Positions 47,271 to 58,799 of a DNA stretch of 64,000 nt are shown here, in pieces. How positions within the stretch are numbered: position 1 is the first letter of the stretch; every line of letters starts with the position of its first letter. Below the pieces are notes generated by a model. That model had not been told where the DNA came from, ran no database searches, and saw only the letters and a list, made by a program, of their open reading frames with translations. The position numbers and the translations under genes were made by a program. The DNA is from Apoda limacodes (taxonomy: Eukaryota; Arthropoda; Insecta; Lepidoptera; Limacodidae): NCBI GenBank assembly GCA_946406115.1, contig OX291542.1:27477321-27541320 (forward strand). The letters run 5' to 3'.

Positions 47271-47986
47271 GATTTAGCTTTTATTGACCACTCACTTAAC
47301 AGCATCGTCTATATGTAACAATACTTTCGAAATCATTATAACTAGTTACACGTCGTATTTTATGACGTTAAACATTAATATTTAACCATCAGATAAAGCT
47401 AATTTATCATTCAAACTTGTTCAACATTATTTGTGTCATTCAGACAAAACATGTTCAAACATAACAATATAGTCCATCAAAAACAATTACCACAAATAGG
47501 TATTCCCTTTTGTGCCAAACTAGATAGTCTGGTCTCTAATGCATTTACCTCAAAAAACCCCTGCCGCTTTTCTCTCAATAATAATGCAATAATTTTGTAT
47601 TCTAGCTTATGGAGCATAAAATTTTTCACAACTCAATTGATAATAAATCTTTAGAAATCAACAATGACTATAAAGGCCAGAATCCACTGCTGCGTATTAT
47701 TTAATAGTTATTCTTTAATAAAATAAAATGGATTATCGCCTTTACGGTAGCTCTGTTTGAATCTAATAAACTAGGTTTTGTTCTTAATTTTTAATATTTG
47801 ATATCCAGCAATGGCATCCATATTAAAAAAAAATCTTTCTTCTCATAATTCATTCAATCCTAAAGGTTAAATTTAATAGTCACTAAAGTTAGTCTTATTT
47901 GTGAGTCATTGCCAACTGAGACTGAACACTAGCCAAGATGAAAGTTCCATTTCCTTAAGAATCCATTATTCGCACAGTTACCGTCT

Positions 47987-48097
47987 ATTATCGGTGGTGC
48001 TTCATTCACAATGGAATAATTAATATCGCCAGGCCTTTTGTGTTTGCGACAAGACCAAGCCATTGATTCTCAAGTAAGACACTAAAGGCCTTAGTCC
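47987..48097 (-). repeat. Dispersed repeat I, minus strand (copy 2)
   Basis: Duplicate of 44165-44275 with one base change (ATCGCCAGG for ATCTCCAGG). Confidence 0.6.
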
Positions 48098-48572
48098 CAA
48101 ATCAGAGATTTCAAAATTATTCCACTTATGTTATTATATAAAATATATAGATCTTATTGATTTATCTCATTGTTTAACTAATGATCTTATTGATTTATCT
48201 CATTGATTTATTAATGATACAAATAAGCCTAACCCTTACCTTAAAAAAAAGGAAAATTCTAACACAAATTTCATAATTGCACCATATCAATTCACTAACT
48301 TTAATTTCCTAAGATATATTTGTACTCCTATTGACATTTGAAGGATACGGTAAGATTTTCTTTCATATATTCAAGATTTATTCTATTTATTTATTTATTC
48401 TTTCCTACTTCCGTCCCTTACTGACGCGTGTCAGACTTGGAAATACACACACCATTTATAAAACAGAATAAGATCCTGCCAGCGGAGTAGTAAAAAGAGT
48501 ATCATGAACATAAGGAAGAGAAAAAAAAAATCCCCATACTGCTATCAGAAACTAAACAAAAGTTGCGAATGA

Positions 48573-48762
48573 GTGACTACCGCTGGACCGTTATCTTGGT
48601 CTGGTCTAAGATATAGTAAAAAGACAGAACGACCTATGACACGTTGGGAAGACGATATAGCAAAACAAATAGGAACAAAATACCTAGATGTTAAAAGCCA
48701 AAATATGGAAGAATTTGGAGGAGGCCTTTACCCTCACACGAGACGGGGTTGCATAATATTTA
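48573..48762 (+). pseudogene. RTE-clade LINE pol C-terminus relic (copy 2)
   Basis: Identical in this part to the relic at 44751, carrying the same frameshift between the RWEDDI and LEEAF boxes. The frameshift therefore predates the duplication. Confidence 0.7.
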
Positions 48763-49991
48763 TGTTACGAATACCAAATTCTACAATTCCTTATTGCTTT
48801 TTATTATTTTTTGTTTTACTTATTTTTTTTAGATTATTATTATCTACTCTACAAATATCTACTCAAATTGTTATTTTAAATAAAGTAGGTATTGTCCACT
48901 ACCGTAGATATTAAAAAGTTTTTTTTCCAAATAAATACTTAGTTTATCATAAGGTAGAAAAGAAACCTTTAAGTTAAGTTTTACTGCAAGATATATAAGG
49001 CATTTTATTTTATATAAATAAATTGCCACAAATCGATTATTACGGTCTATCGCAACCAACAAATTGCCTCGCTACGAGAAAATATTATGCATGTCACAAA
49101 TTAATTGCAAGTTGGATAGAATGTCGCAGTGTTCACTTCGTTATAAAGTCTCTTCATGTTCATTTTCGCTCATATGTTTAAACGACTTTAAAAAGGGAGG
49201 AGGTTCTCAATTCGGATGTTTGTATTTTTTAAGCTATTGCATAGCTTTTATCGCCGGCTCTGAGCGCGGCGACCGAATCAAGAAATTTCGTAACGAAAAA
49301 AAACCTAACAACGACAAACTTGACTGTACGGAAAATCAATTATAAGGCGAAAAAAAATTTAATTTTATATAGTTTTTTGATGTCAATCATAAGTTTAGGA
49401 GTTTTATTATATCTTCATTTTTAGAGAGAGGACAACAGTTTTATTTGCTAGTTATTTAACTTTTTTCAATGAAATTTCGTCTACGTGCTCCATAATAAAT
49501 ACTTTAGACGATTATGGTTTTATTTATTGCGAAAAATTGTTATTTTATAGCAAAAAAAAAATACATTTCATAAATAACATCGCGTGGGCCGGCCATTACG
49601 CGACTCTCGCCTTCCATCAGTCGGCCGCAGCGCCTCGTCTAGAGCACCTGCGTACGACTTTGTTGCGCCCACCCTGAAAATTCAAAATTCTTTTTTTATT
49701 TAAAAGGGTATACTTTCGAAGAGGTCCCATATTAATTAAGTGAATTTAAAACTTAAACTTTTGGTATAAAAAAATTTATGTTATTTTGGAACTGGTAAAA
49801 CGCCTTTAATGTTAATGATTGTATACAATTTGATACGAGTACCATATTCACCTTTCAGTATGAAGAATTTAATCAGAAACGATGCAAAGCTGGCAAAATT
49901 ATTAACCTGTGACATACAGACGGGTGGACGAACGGACCGTTTTTGATATTCCAATATAAAACCCTTAAGAAAAATATTTTGCTTATTTCTA

Positions 49992-50688
49992 TAAAATTTT
50001 TTGACAGACAGAAAAAACAAATTCACATTAGATTTGTTTCTGGAAAATATCAAATTCCTTAAGAGGAAAAAATTAAAAGCTGAAAATTCTTAAATCACAG
50101 ACAATTTAATTTTATTTTCTTGTCTTGATCAGTATTCGTGTTCGAATGCTATCAAGCGAAATTTTCTATATTTTGATGTACGCATAAAAGTAACATTTAT
50201 CCACCGATGAAATTTCAACGGCTATTTACCTACAAATGGTCGTTATTTTTTAAAAATAAATGACAATTAACCTTTATATTTGAACCGTATAAAGGTTAAA
50301 CCTCTTTTTATTCCGCTAACAGTTCCTTACTATTACTGGAGATTGGCGGTTAGCTCCGCAAATCCACCTGTGTCTTACACGATTTGTTCAATCAAATCTC
50401 AAATATGATATATATACTCGAATAGTATACTCAATACTCAATACTCAATTTGCTCTGCACTCGCTTTTACGGTCCACTTTCGAATGTTTTTTCAAACATA
50501 TGATTTCTGCTGTCCAGCCACAGACCAGCTTATGTGAGGATACGTCGGAAAAAAATAAATATATATATAAACAAACGTTTTAAATTTCTTAAAAAATTAA
50601 AACCTCAACTAACCCGTTTTAAACCGGTTGAATACTCGAGTGCAAACTAAAAGCGGGTTGGTTGGGTTTTACATATAACATGAGGTTA
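49992..50688. other. AT-rich spacer with no gene seen
   Basis: Short repeats such as ATACTCAATACTCAATACTC at about 50427-50447. No ORF with recognisable content. Confidence 0.4.
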
Positions 50689-50981
50689 ATTCATTCTCAC
50701 ACTTTAGAACCTAAATGGTCGCGTACAGTGCGGTTTCAGAGAAACTTCCTCCCGCGAACGCTTAAGTTGTGGAATGAGCTCCCTGCCAAGGTTTTCTGCA
50801 AGGACTACAGTATGGAGTTCTTCAAGAAAGAAGTTATTAGATTTCTGAAGGGTCGGCAACGCGCAAGTGATACCCCTGGTGTTGCAAGCGTCCATAGGCT
50901 ACGGTGACCGCTTACCATCAGGCGGGCCGTAAGCTTGTTTGCCACCTTAGTGGTATAAAAAAAAAAAAAAAAAAAAAAAAA
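50689..50981 (+). mobile_element. CR1-like LINE, clean 5'-truncated 3' end
   Basis: The open frame 50662-50907 carries the last ~73 pol residues without a break (LEPKWSRTVRFQRNFLPRTL, ELPAKVFCKDYSMEFFKKEV, SVHRLR-stop). The 3' UTR ACCATCAGGCGGGCCGTAAG … CACCTTAGTGGTATA and a run of about 25 A follow. It is the least decayed 3' end in the window and probably one of the younger insertions. Confidence 0.9.
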
Positions 50982-51984
50982 CTATGTCATAGGTAATATA
51001 CAGTGTAAATACATAGAAAAACATGTATATATCTATAAAAACCGGCCAATGGCATGCCATACTCAAATTAGCTAAGGGTTTTGTAGTATACGTAACGAAT
51101 ACGAATTATTGCAAATATCTGAAAAAAACTTCTAAGCCGATTTTGTTCCAAATAACTTTTGTTAAAGATAACATTTTTTTTTTATATATTTTTAAACATC
51201 CTCTTATCCTTTAAAGGTTAGAGAGGAATTAAAATGATTTTCAATTGCAGTAGCTAATAACTTGCCAAATATATAATTGTAAGACCAAGTCTCTTAGATA
51301 CCTAAATGCGTTTTTAAATACCAATCCAAAGACACTCTAAACAATGGCGTGGAAAAAATACTTTACTGAATTTCATAATACGTTAAATACGGTTTCTATT
51401 TATAAAAAAATTGACAAAACATATCTTGCTGCCCCACGGGATAGAGAAAACTATTTTGGTATCAAAACTGAGCTCTGATTAAAAAAAATAGTTTCATGAT
51501 TATTAACAAAAAATATTGTTTTAAACAGACTGGTTGAATTTGTTATAATCTCAATTAACATCTGTAGCATGTAACACCTTATCCAACGTTATGGCTTCCT
51601 CCTTAAGCTCAGCGTCCACGTTCTAATCTACACCACACAAGAGGCTAGATAGGTATAACACTGAAGAATACGAATTGAATACTTGAGGTATATTTTCTGA
51701 CAGCACACAACTTTTTTTCATTTTTTTAATCGAGCAATTTTGATTAAGGTCTTGATCGCTTTCCATCCCATATTTCATTTACGAAATGCCCAAGCACCAA
51801 GCACCACGGTACTTCGTACCTTGATAATAAAAAAAATATTTGCGTGTTGTCATCTAACCTCATAGATTTTGGTCTTTGTAGGACATACATAAATTTTTCC
51901 ATATCTTATTATACAAAATAAAGATTTTTTTCTCATGAAAAAGCACACTATTTTTTTTATCGTTTTAGTTAACGAAATGCTAAT
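50982..51984. other. AT-rich stretch with no gene seen
   Basis: No ORF with recognisable content; CAAGCACCAAGCACCACGG short repeat near 51791. Confidence 0.4.
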
Positions 51985-52130
51985 TAATTTTGACATCGAA
52001 AGGAGCAGACACGCACATAACACGCTAACTGAACATTATTTCACGCTGTTGAACAATATTTATTTTCCATTTGGTTTTTTGCTGAAAAAAGAGCGTATTA
52101 GAACCAATGAAGCTTAAATGTTTCCTTATA
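51985..52130 (+). repeat. Dispersed repeat F, copy 2
   Basis: TTGAACAATATTTATTTTCC and TTAGAACCAATGAAGCTTAA parallel 13965-14080. Confidence 0.45.
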
Positions 52131-52704
52131 AAATATTATTTTTATTTTGCTACCAATTGATTTTCTAAAAATTACATAATAATTATGTATGTGGGAACTA
52201 ACTACCTAGTTTAGTAAGTTAATATCTTAAATATTTACTAAGCTAAGATTTGAACCTACAAACCTTAAAATCCATACTAGCTTGTGACAATCTGCTTATT
52301 CGTTACATAGTACTCGCGCGCATAATAATATAGGTCCATACAAAGAAATAATCTATCTGAATATTTGATCTTCTGAAGGGGGTCCCTTTTCTTTTCTATT
52401 CTAGCCATCAACGATCCCAAGATTTTAGACTGTATTGCTATAAGAATTATTGGGACAATAAATATAGCTAAAGGTAAAGTTTCATTTTGATCTACTAATT
52501 ACAATGTCCGGTGTTTTATTAAGGTTTACTTTTCAGTTCACAGATTTACGAAATAAGAATCATAAAAAAATAACTATTCATTGTCTGTGTAAAAAAAAAA
52601 CGATACAATAAATTGATTCTTAATTTTCAAATCTCATTAGCAAATTGACTAAAAGAATTTATTTTATAATTGAAAATATTTTGTGTAGTAAAATTAACTA
52701 CACA

Positions 52705-52890
52705 ATGTGTAATAAACAAAGTAAACACAATATTTTCAAAGCTCCCGACAGTACACATAGTCCCTTATAATCACTATTTGAACGAACAATTATCATTCGA
52801 AACGTGTCGGACCGGTTCAACTGCTAATTTGATTTGGAGTTGCGGCAGACATTAAAGAACATGGGCAATATTTATGCTAGACACGGTTGG
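52705..52890 (+). repeat. Dispersed repeat G, copy 3
   Basis: ACAAAGTAAACACAATATTT, AAAGCTCCCGACAGTACACA, ACGAACAATTATCATTCGAA, GGACCGGTTCAACTGCTAAT, TTTGATTTGGAGTTGCGGCA, with the right end GGACACGG-like (TAGACACGGTTGGA). Confidence 0.65.
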
Positions 52891-53765
52891 ATTTTTTTTA
52901 CATGTTTACAATTTTAGTGTTATATGTTCCTTTAAACATCGGGGTAAATTATTGATTTCTGTCTAAAACACCCTACTTAAACATAAAATTTACGTACTTG
53001 CTATCTCTTACGACTTTATCGTTGTGAACCCGTGATTTTTTTTATTCCATGTGTAAGCTCTAGGCCTGTTGACATAATATCTATTTTATTATAATAATCA
53101 CAGGACGATTAATCGATCATGTCGAATTTCTGTTACTATCTCCCTGTCTTTAACGCTTCGCCCTGTTTTCTTTAAGCCGCGTCGCTGAAACATTACACAA
53201 AAACATGTACACAACACATTTGCTAAATATATTTAATGTTAAAGCTTTGTTTTTGTTGATGGAAACAAACCCCTTGGTAGTTTGGTAGGGGGCCGGGGCA
53301 CAATTATTAATTTCGTTCGTCTATATGATTTGTGGTTTTCAAACATGTTTTCCTTGTTAACACCGAATCTACTAAATCTACTATTTCTAAAACTGAAATT
53401 ACGTCTTCTACGTTTGAAGTCATTTTGATAGTAAATGTTTTTGGAAACATCAAACAACAATACCAAAGCAGGGGACAACAAGTGCATTAAACAAAACATG
53501 TTTTGTGTCGATGTGTTTGTGTAATTTACGAGCAGGAGACTATTCTTAACCTTATTGAAAACAGGTTTTATTAGCTAAATTATTTGTTTCTCAAATTTCA
53601 ATATATAGGTTTTATATTAATTATATAATCATTATTTTATCTTGAACATGTTTTCCAATTTATAGGTATTTTTATAACGAAACCAAAATGTAACCTCAAA
53701 GAAAAAAATAACTGAAGCATTATTTATCAAGATTCTTAGTGCAGTATTTGTTATTCCGATTTTAT
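52891..53765. other. AT-rich stretch with no gene seen
   Basis: A minus-strand frame at 53239-53499 is arginine-rich without known motifs and is treated as chance. Confidence 0.4.
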
Positions 53766-53770
53766 ACATG

Positions 53771-54105
53771 TGTAGACGACACGCGATCACTCACACATAC
53801 ACACACACACACTCTTAATTTTATATATACTGAATTTACGTACCTATGTCTATCATGTAAAATAGTATGTAATCTTTTTGGTTATTAAAAAGACTTGAAG
53901 GTAGCTCAAGTGCGTGGCAAGATACAAGGCACAGCAGACATTAGATGCGATCCACGCGTCAGTCGTCTTTCGATAGCCTCACCGGAGCTACTCGTGCGTT
54001 CGCCTTTGACCTACAGTCAATCCATTTAACAGATTTTCAGTGTTTTACTTAAATTTATCCTTCGCCAGTGCCTTTTATTCATCTTTATTCATACAGTCCT
54101 CAACA
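53771..54105 (+). repeat. 5' LTR of BEL/Pao element
   Basis: 335 bp, starting TGTAGACGACACGCGATCAC and ending CAGTCCTCAACA. It contains a CA-repeat (53796-53813) and serves as promoter and polyadenylation region. Perfect length match with the 3' LTR. Confidence 0.97.
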
Positions 54106-54162
54106 AAGTGGTCCTACGACCCAAATGAACAGTGATAAGTCGCGAAAATCTGTAACTTAGGA
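54106..54162 (+). other. Leader and probable primer-binding site
   Basis: The leader begins three bases after the LTR with TGGTCCTACGACCC (54109-54122). TGG at this place is the expected complement of a tRNA 3' CCA. Which tRNA primes is not determined here. The gag ATG follows at 54163. Confidence 0.6.
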
Positions 54163-56676
54163 ATGTTTTCGACGCCTCCGCGTAGTGTTGCCGCGTCACG
54201 TTCACGCGACGCAATGGAACTTGCCATACAAAAAGGAACCAACCGGGTTCTTGGATCAGGGAGTGTCAAGACGGAAGTCGCCATGGAGTCGCTCATGGTC
54301 CTGCCGTCGACCTCGGCGGCGGAGCCCGCAACGCTTGTCTCACCCCCGGCTTCGTCTACGGCACCGGCGCCCCTCGGAATTTTCGCCCCGCGGGTGCCTT
54401 CAGTTTCCAGTGGCCGTTCCAGTGAGGCCAAATTTACCGCTCAAAAGAAACGACTCGAATTAAAAGCTGCTCAAGCTAAGATTCAGCTACAAAATGAGCT
54501 AATTGAGAAGCAGTTAGCCGCCGACATCGCCGAGCTCGAGGAGCAGCGATCTAACAGAAGCCGCCGTAGTACCGCGTCCAATTTCAGTGACCTAGAACAC
54601 AAAGTGGATGATTGGATGCAGCGCAGCCAGCAGCATGTCACGCAGGGCCCGCTCGCTAGCGGGTCACAGCACAAGGCAGCGGCGGTCACCGCCCCCCCCG
54701 CGCCTACCGACATTCAGCTCCTTGCCTGTGCACTTAAGGATGCAATCACCACAACCACTTCTGATTTCTACAATAAGCAGTTGCTATCTCGTATCGGCAC
54801 TGATAAAGAGTTGCCGCCCTTTTACGGCGATCCGATGGAGTGGTTAACTTTCAAAAAAGCTTACACAGAATCCACAAAATTGTGCAGTTTCAGTGACGAT
54901 GAGAACATCGGCCGCTTACGTAACTGCTTACGCGGTGAAGCAAAGGAAACCGTCTCTTCACTGCTCATAGGAAACACTCCAGCTACCCAGATAATGGACT
55001 CCCTAGAACTCCGGTACGGTAGGCCAGAAACTATAATTACTAAGATAACTAGCCAGCTAAAGAAGCTGCCACCGCTGCCACCAGCTTACCATAATGAGCT
55101 CGTAAACTTTTCTATTAAAATAAAAAATTACGTGGCAGCTGCTCAAGCTATTCAGCAGTATGACTACCTACGCAGCCCGGAACTGATAACAGCAGTGGTT
55201 GCCAAATGCCCGACGAGCCTTTTAACCAAGTGGGCTGACTACGCCTTTAATTATCAAAGTACAAATAAACCGAAGCTCGAATTGTTTTCTAACTTCTTAT
55301 ACGAGGAGGCTACTAAAGCATCAATGGCGGGAATTAACCACATTTCTAACTATAGAAAACAAGACGATCGCAAAACACAAGATACAAGAGAAATTGTACT
55401 CGTGGAGTCGACAGAATCGGACAAAAAAAATAAATGTATGTTTTGTCGCGGGTCTAACTATCACACGCTACCCAGTTGCACGAAGTTTAAGAGGGCGCTT
55501 AGAAAGGATCGCTGGCGCTTCGTAAGAAGCCATCACTTATGTCATAAATGTCTGATAGCTAAACATACGCGGGAAGAATGCCCTGCTGCTAACTGCGAGG
55601 TGGAACAGTGTGGCCTTCCTCACCATGAGCTGCTGCACTGGCCGGGCACGTCAACGTCGTCGGCGCAGGCAGAGGCTGCGAACGTACATAGTGTTAGCAA
55701 AAACATAGACGAAAGTGCTAGTGTAGATTTAAGCGAAAATAATAGTGAAACGGTCACGAATACAATATCAGTGTGCGATTCTATAATTATGCTTAAAATA
55801 GTACCAGTTGTATTGCGCGGCCCTAAAGGCTCGGTCACAACGTACGCGCTCCTGGACGACGGAGCCACTATATCGTTAATTTCTAGCGATATCGCTAACT
55901 CGATCGGACTAGACGGACAAAAGAAGCAACTTCGTATGCGTGGAGCATGGAACAGCAATGAAATAGTTTGTACATCAGAGACTGTAAGTTGTAAAATAAG
56001 TGGCTTTAAAACTAATAATTTCTTAGAATTTCATGCACAAAAAATCAACGAATTAAGTCTACCTAATCAGAAAATGTTAAAAGTTAATTTATCAAAATAT
56101 AAACATTTAAGTAAAAATATCACAGATTCTATCACAGATTTAAATAATTGTAAACCTAAAATTCTAATCGGTCAAGATAATTATGACTTGATTAAACCCT
56201 TACAATTAATAAGTGGTAAAAAAAATGAACCTTACGCAACTTTAACTCCTGTAGGATGGTGTGTGCACGGCCTTATGTCTTCCTTATCAACTAATTATTT
56301 GTTATCTTGTTTGCATAGTCAACATTTTATTTGTACCGATAGCTCGCACGCACAAAATAACGAGGATACGTTACTTGTTAACTCTGTTACCATGTGTGAG
56401 TCATCGCCATCGTCACTACAATGCCAAGGTAATGTTGACTGCCCAACCAGCTTGAGCGAAATTGTTCGTAAATATTTTTGCGTCGATGCATTAGGTGTGA
56501 GTAACATGCCGCCGCGACAGTATCGGGATGATGTCCTGGCAATTGAGATTCTAGATAACACTGCACGATTAATTAACGGCTCCTGGGAGGTCGGGCTCCC
56601 ATGGAAGAGCAGTGCCCAGATGCCGGACTCTTACCCTACTGCCTTACTGCGCTTAAGGTCAATTATTCGAAAATAA
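54163..56676 (+). CDS. BEL/Pao gag-protease polyprotein (837 residues, start of RT)
   Basis: This frame encodes the structural and maturation part of the retrotransposon. A Ser/Pro/Ala-rich N-terminus is followed by a charged helical stretch (about residues 88-132) and the Pao gag domain (DUF1759-like, about 215-385, with LPPFYGDPMEWLTFKKAY). Two zinc knuckles follow near 424-475, a CX2CX5HX4C and a CX2CX4HX4C. The aspartic protease has LLDDGATISLIS (about 561-572, DDG in place of the commoner DTG/DSG) and a flap-like TPVGWCVHG near 690. It then enters the RT linker (WEVGLPW, about 808) and stops at 56676. The stop is caused by the inverted insertion at 56666, not by the natural end. The first ATG after the leader is taken as start. 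Gag and protease look intact. Confidence 0.9.
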   Translation: MFSTPPRSVAASRSRDAMELAIQKGTNRVLGSGSVKTEVAMESLMVLPSTSAAEPATLVSPPASSTAPAPLGIFAPRVPSVSSGRSSEAKFTAQKKRLELKAAQAKIQLQNELIEKQLAADIAELEEQRSNRSRRSTASNFSDLEHKVDDWMQRSQQHVTQGPLASGSQHKAAAVTAPPAPTDIQLLACALKDAITTTTSDFYNKQLLSRIGTDKELPPFYGDPMEWLTFKKAYTESTKLCSFSDDENIGRLRNCLRGEAKETVSSLLIGNTPATQIMDSLELRYGRPETIITKITSQLKKLPPLPPAYHNELVNFSIKIKNYVAAAQAIQQYDYLRSPELITAVVAKCPTSLLTKWADYAFNYQSTNKPKLELFSNFLYEEATKASMAGINHISNYRKQDDRKTQDTREIVLVESTESDKKNKCMFCRGSNYHTLPSCTKFKRALRKDRWRFVRSHHLCHKCLIAKHTREECPAANCEVEQCGLPHHELLHWPGTSTSSAQAEAANVHSVSKNIDESASVDLSENNSETVTNTISVCDSIIMLKIVPVVLRGPKGSVTTYALLDDGATISLISSDIANSIGLDGQKKQLRMRGAWNSNEIVCTSETVSCKISGFKTNNFLEFHAQKINELSLPNQKMLKVNLSKYKHLSKNITDSITDLNNCKPKILIGQDNYDLIKPLQLISGKKNEPYATLTPVGWCVHGLMSSLSTNYLLSCLHSQHFICTDSSHAQNNEDTLLVNSVTMCESSPSSLQCQGNVDCPTSLSEIVRKYFCVDALGVSNMPPRQYRDDVLAIEILDNTARLINGSWEVGLPWKSSAQMPDSYPTALLRLRSIIRK

Positions 56677-56886
56677 GCTACGGCGGCGTAGGCAGAAGGC
56701 GAGCCGTCACAAAACAAATGAAGTTCAATATTATTATCTAAGCATGAACATCCGTTATCTGCTTCTCTAAAATACCACCTCGGAATGCGTAAGTTATTAA
56801 TACAATTTAACTTACTCAACCAACTTTTAAATATAGAAAACATTTCGCTAATCTGTTGATCCCAACCTATACCTAACTTCCAGGTT
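56666..56886 (-). repeat. 221-bp inverted copy of the element's own RNase H region
   Basis: The minus strand of this segment reproduces plus-strand 57922-58142, including the frame FCDGSPSAYAAVAYF. Its translation matches the plus copy residue for residue over the shared part. It sits inside the RT linker and closes the gag-pro frame. About 80-110 bp of further unexplained sequence (to about 56960-57000) precedes the point where RT homology resumes. Confidence 0.9.
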
Positions 56887-56963
56887 AGGTGGACCAGGGG
56901 GTCGGACTTTTCAACGGAAGCCAGTCACCGTCAAGCTGGTTTAAATGACGGTCACTCAGATGT

Positions 56964-57326
56964 GTGTTCCATGAAATATCGAGAATACAAAAACATTATA
57001 AAACTCCTCCAAAGTGTTGCGAAGGCTTCGCTGAGAGATATAGTGAGAGGATTAGTCACCTTCTCTCTAACAATTATGCTCGCGAGCTTAATTTAAATGA
57101 ATCTGGGCCCCGTATATGGTATTTACCTCATTTTGGTGTCGATAACGTAAATAAAAAAAAGTTACGCTTAGTTTTCGATGCCGCCGCCTGTACAAATAGT
57201 CTTTGTCTCAATAGCTATTTATATCAAGGGCCTGACTTACTAGAATCCCTTTTAGGTATCATGCTTAGATATCGCGAAAATAAAATAGGTATAACATCCG
57301 ATATACGTGATAAGAAACATATGTAA
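56964..57326 (+). pseudogene. BEL/Pao reverse transcriptase, first part
   Basis: RT homology resumes at about residue 17 of this frame (CCEGFAERYSERISHLLSNN). It continues with WYLPHFGV and KKLRLVFDAAA, the conserved BEL RT stretch leading to the first catalytic segment (ITSDIRD, with the catalytic aspartate). It ends at a stop at 57326 because one base is out of register around 57310-57325; the same protein continues in another frame from there. The initiator ATG at 56964 is only the first in frame, not a natural start. Confidence 0.85.
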
Positions 57327-58675
57327 AAATTAGATCTAAAGATCAGCACGCGTTGCGTTTTTTGTGGCAATCCGATGGTAAAATCAAGCATTACGCAATG
57401 ACCTCTCTAATATTTGGCGCTAATTGTTCACCCTTTGTTGCCCAATATATTAAAAACAAAAACGCCGAACGCTTTAGAGAGACCATGCCTGATTCAGTCC
57501 AAGCTATAATGAAAAATCACTATTGTGACGATTATGTTGACTCTTTCACTACAAGGCAAGATGCCATTAAAGCCATTAAAGAGATAACATACATACACAA
57601 GCAAGGTGGATTCGACATTGTTAACTGGACGTCGAACGATCCCGCTGTGTGCGAGTCCGCGCCAACAGAAACCTTAAGTCGCGCTAGTATAGGGTTGAAT
57701 TTTCAAGGAGATAGTTTATTTGAACGCACTTTAGGTTTGTTATGGTATCCGAGTACGGATTGCTTAAGTTTTAACTTGTCGTTTAATAATGTGAATGAAA
57801 ACGTTCTAGGCGGTAAACAAAAACCAACAAAACGGGAGTTATTAAAAATTGTTATGTCGATTTTCGATGTTTATGGGTTTTTGTCTACCTACACTATTAA
57901 TGTTAAAATTGTTATTCAGTCAACCTGGAAGTTAGGTATAGGTTGGGATCAACAGATTAGCGAAATGTTTTCTATATTTAAAAGTTGGTTGAGTAAGTTA
58001 AATTGTATTAATAACTTACGCATTCCGAGGTGGTATTTTAGAGAAGCAGATAACGGATGTTCATGCTTAGATAATAATATTGAACTTCATTTGTTTTGTG
58101 ACGGCTCGCCTTCTGCCTACGCCGCCGTAGCTTATTTTCGAACGTATTGCAGTATCCATAAGGATAATGTTTGCATGTCGCTTGTAATGAGTAAAAGTCG
58201 TTTAGCGCCCATAAAGCCTATGTCAGTGCCACGATTAGAGTTACAGGCCGCTTTGCTTGGTTGTAGGCTTGCTGACTCGCTGAAAAAAGAACTTAGGGTT
58301 CCTGTAAGTCGCACTGTGTACTGGTCGGACTCCACTACTGTACTTTTGTGGATACGTAACGACCAACGCAACTACAATACCTTTGTAGCTAACCGACTCG
58401 GTGAAATCGACTCATTATGCACACCGAGCGAGTGGCGCTACGTGCCATCTGAAATAAATATTGCAGATATTGCCACTAAAAGTAATAACTATCAATTGAC
58501 TGATGACTGCGAGTGGTTTTTGGGGCCGGAGTTTCTTCGTCAACCTGAGAGCTGCTGGCCTTCGGAACCTGAAACTACAAACAATAAAGATAATATTAAT
58601 AGATTAGAAACGAAAAATGTACTTACCTCATACAATATAAGTAACAAAAATAATTCAAACTTACCCTGGCAGTGA
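57327..58675 (+). pseudogene. BEL/Pao RT (second part) and RNase H
   Basis: The open frame includes the rest of the RT palm (RFLWQSDGKIKHYAMTSLIF, then the catalytic box HYCDDYVDSF near residue 57 counted from the ATG at 57353; two aspartates kept). The connection follows (TKRELLKIVMSIFDVYGFLS), then a BEL-type RNase H with all acidic positions visible: FCDGS (about 248), LELQAALLG, VYWSDSTTVLLW and NIADIATK. It ends at 58675 after an Asn-rich tail, just where it should lead into integrase. The zinc-binding and catalytic DDE core of integrase are absent. Upstream breaks mean no full polymerase can be made. Confidence 0.85.
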
Positions 58676-58799
58676 TGGCCGGGTGAGAGTTGTGGATGTT
58701 CAGACACGCACTAACATTCTGCAAAGACCAGCCACACGTGTCGCACGGTTACCACAGGCAGATGAGTGTCGCCAGGCCGACACTGGGGGGAGACTGTAG
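58671..58799 (+). pseudogene. BEL/Pao integrase C-terminal tail (remnant)
   Basis: In the frame one step from the RNase H ORF, the sequence reads SDGRVRVVDVQT, LQRPATRVARLP and a stop at 58797-58799, inside the first bases of the 3' LTR. This matches the C-terminal end of BEL pol (DUF5641-like), where a GRVRVVDV…RRPxxxL pattern is typical. The rest of the integrase, normally well over a kilobase, is deleted. Confidence 0.8.
58782..58794 (+). other. Polypurine tract
   Basis: CTGGGGGGAGAC immediately before the 3' LTR: the expected primer site for plus-strand DNA synthesis. Confidence 0.75.

Larger units (their letters stand above)
46176..49991. repeat. 3816-bp tandem duplication, copy 2
   Basis: Second copy of 42355-46170. 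The same inner parts are shifted by about 3822 bp: fold-back element 46555-46717, repeat H about 46762-47322, RTE relic 48573-48762, GC-rich patch near 49586. The sequence after 49991 (TAAAATTTTTTGACAGACAG) is unrelated to what follows copy 1. Confidence 0.95.

Noticed and set aside
53239..53499. Arginine-rich 86-codon minus-strand frame
   Set aside because: No known motif, no repeat of it elsewhere and no supporting signals.
54114..54431. Minus-strand open frame of 105 codons inside the BEL gag region
   Set aside because: Lies antisense to the well-supported gag frame in its GC-rich part; no domain, so a shadow.
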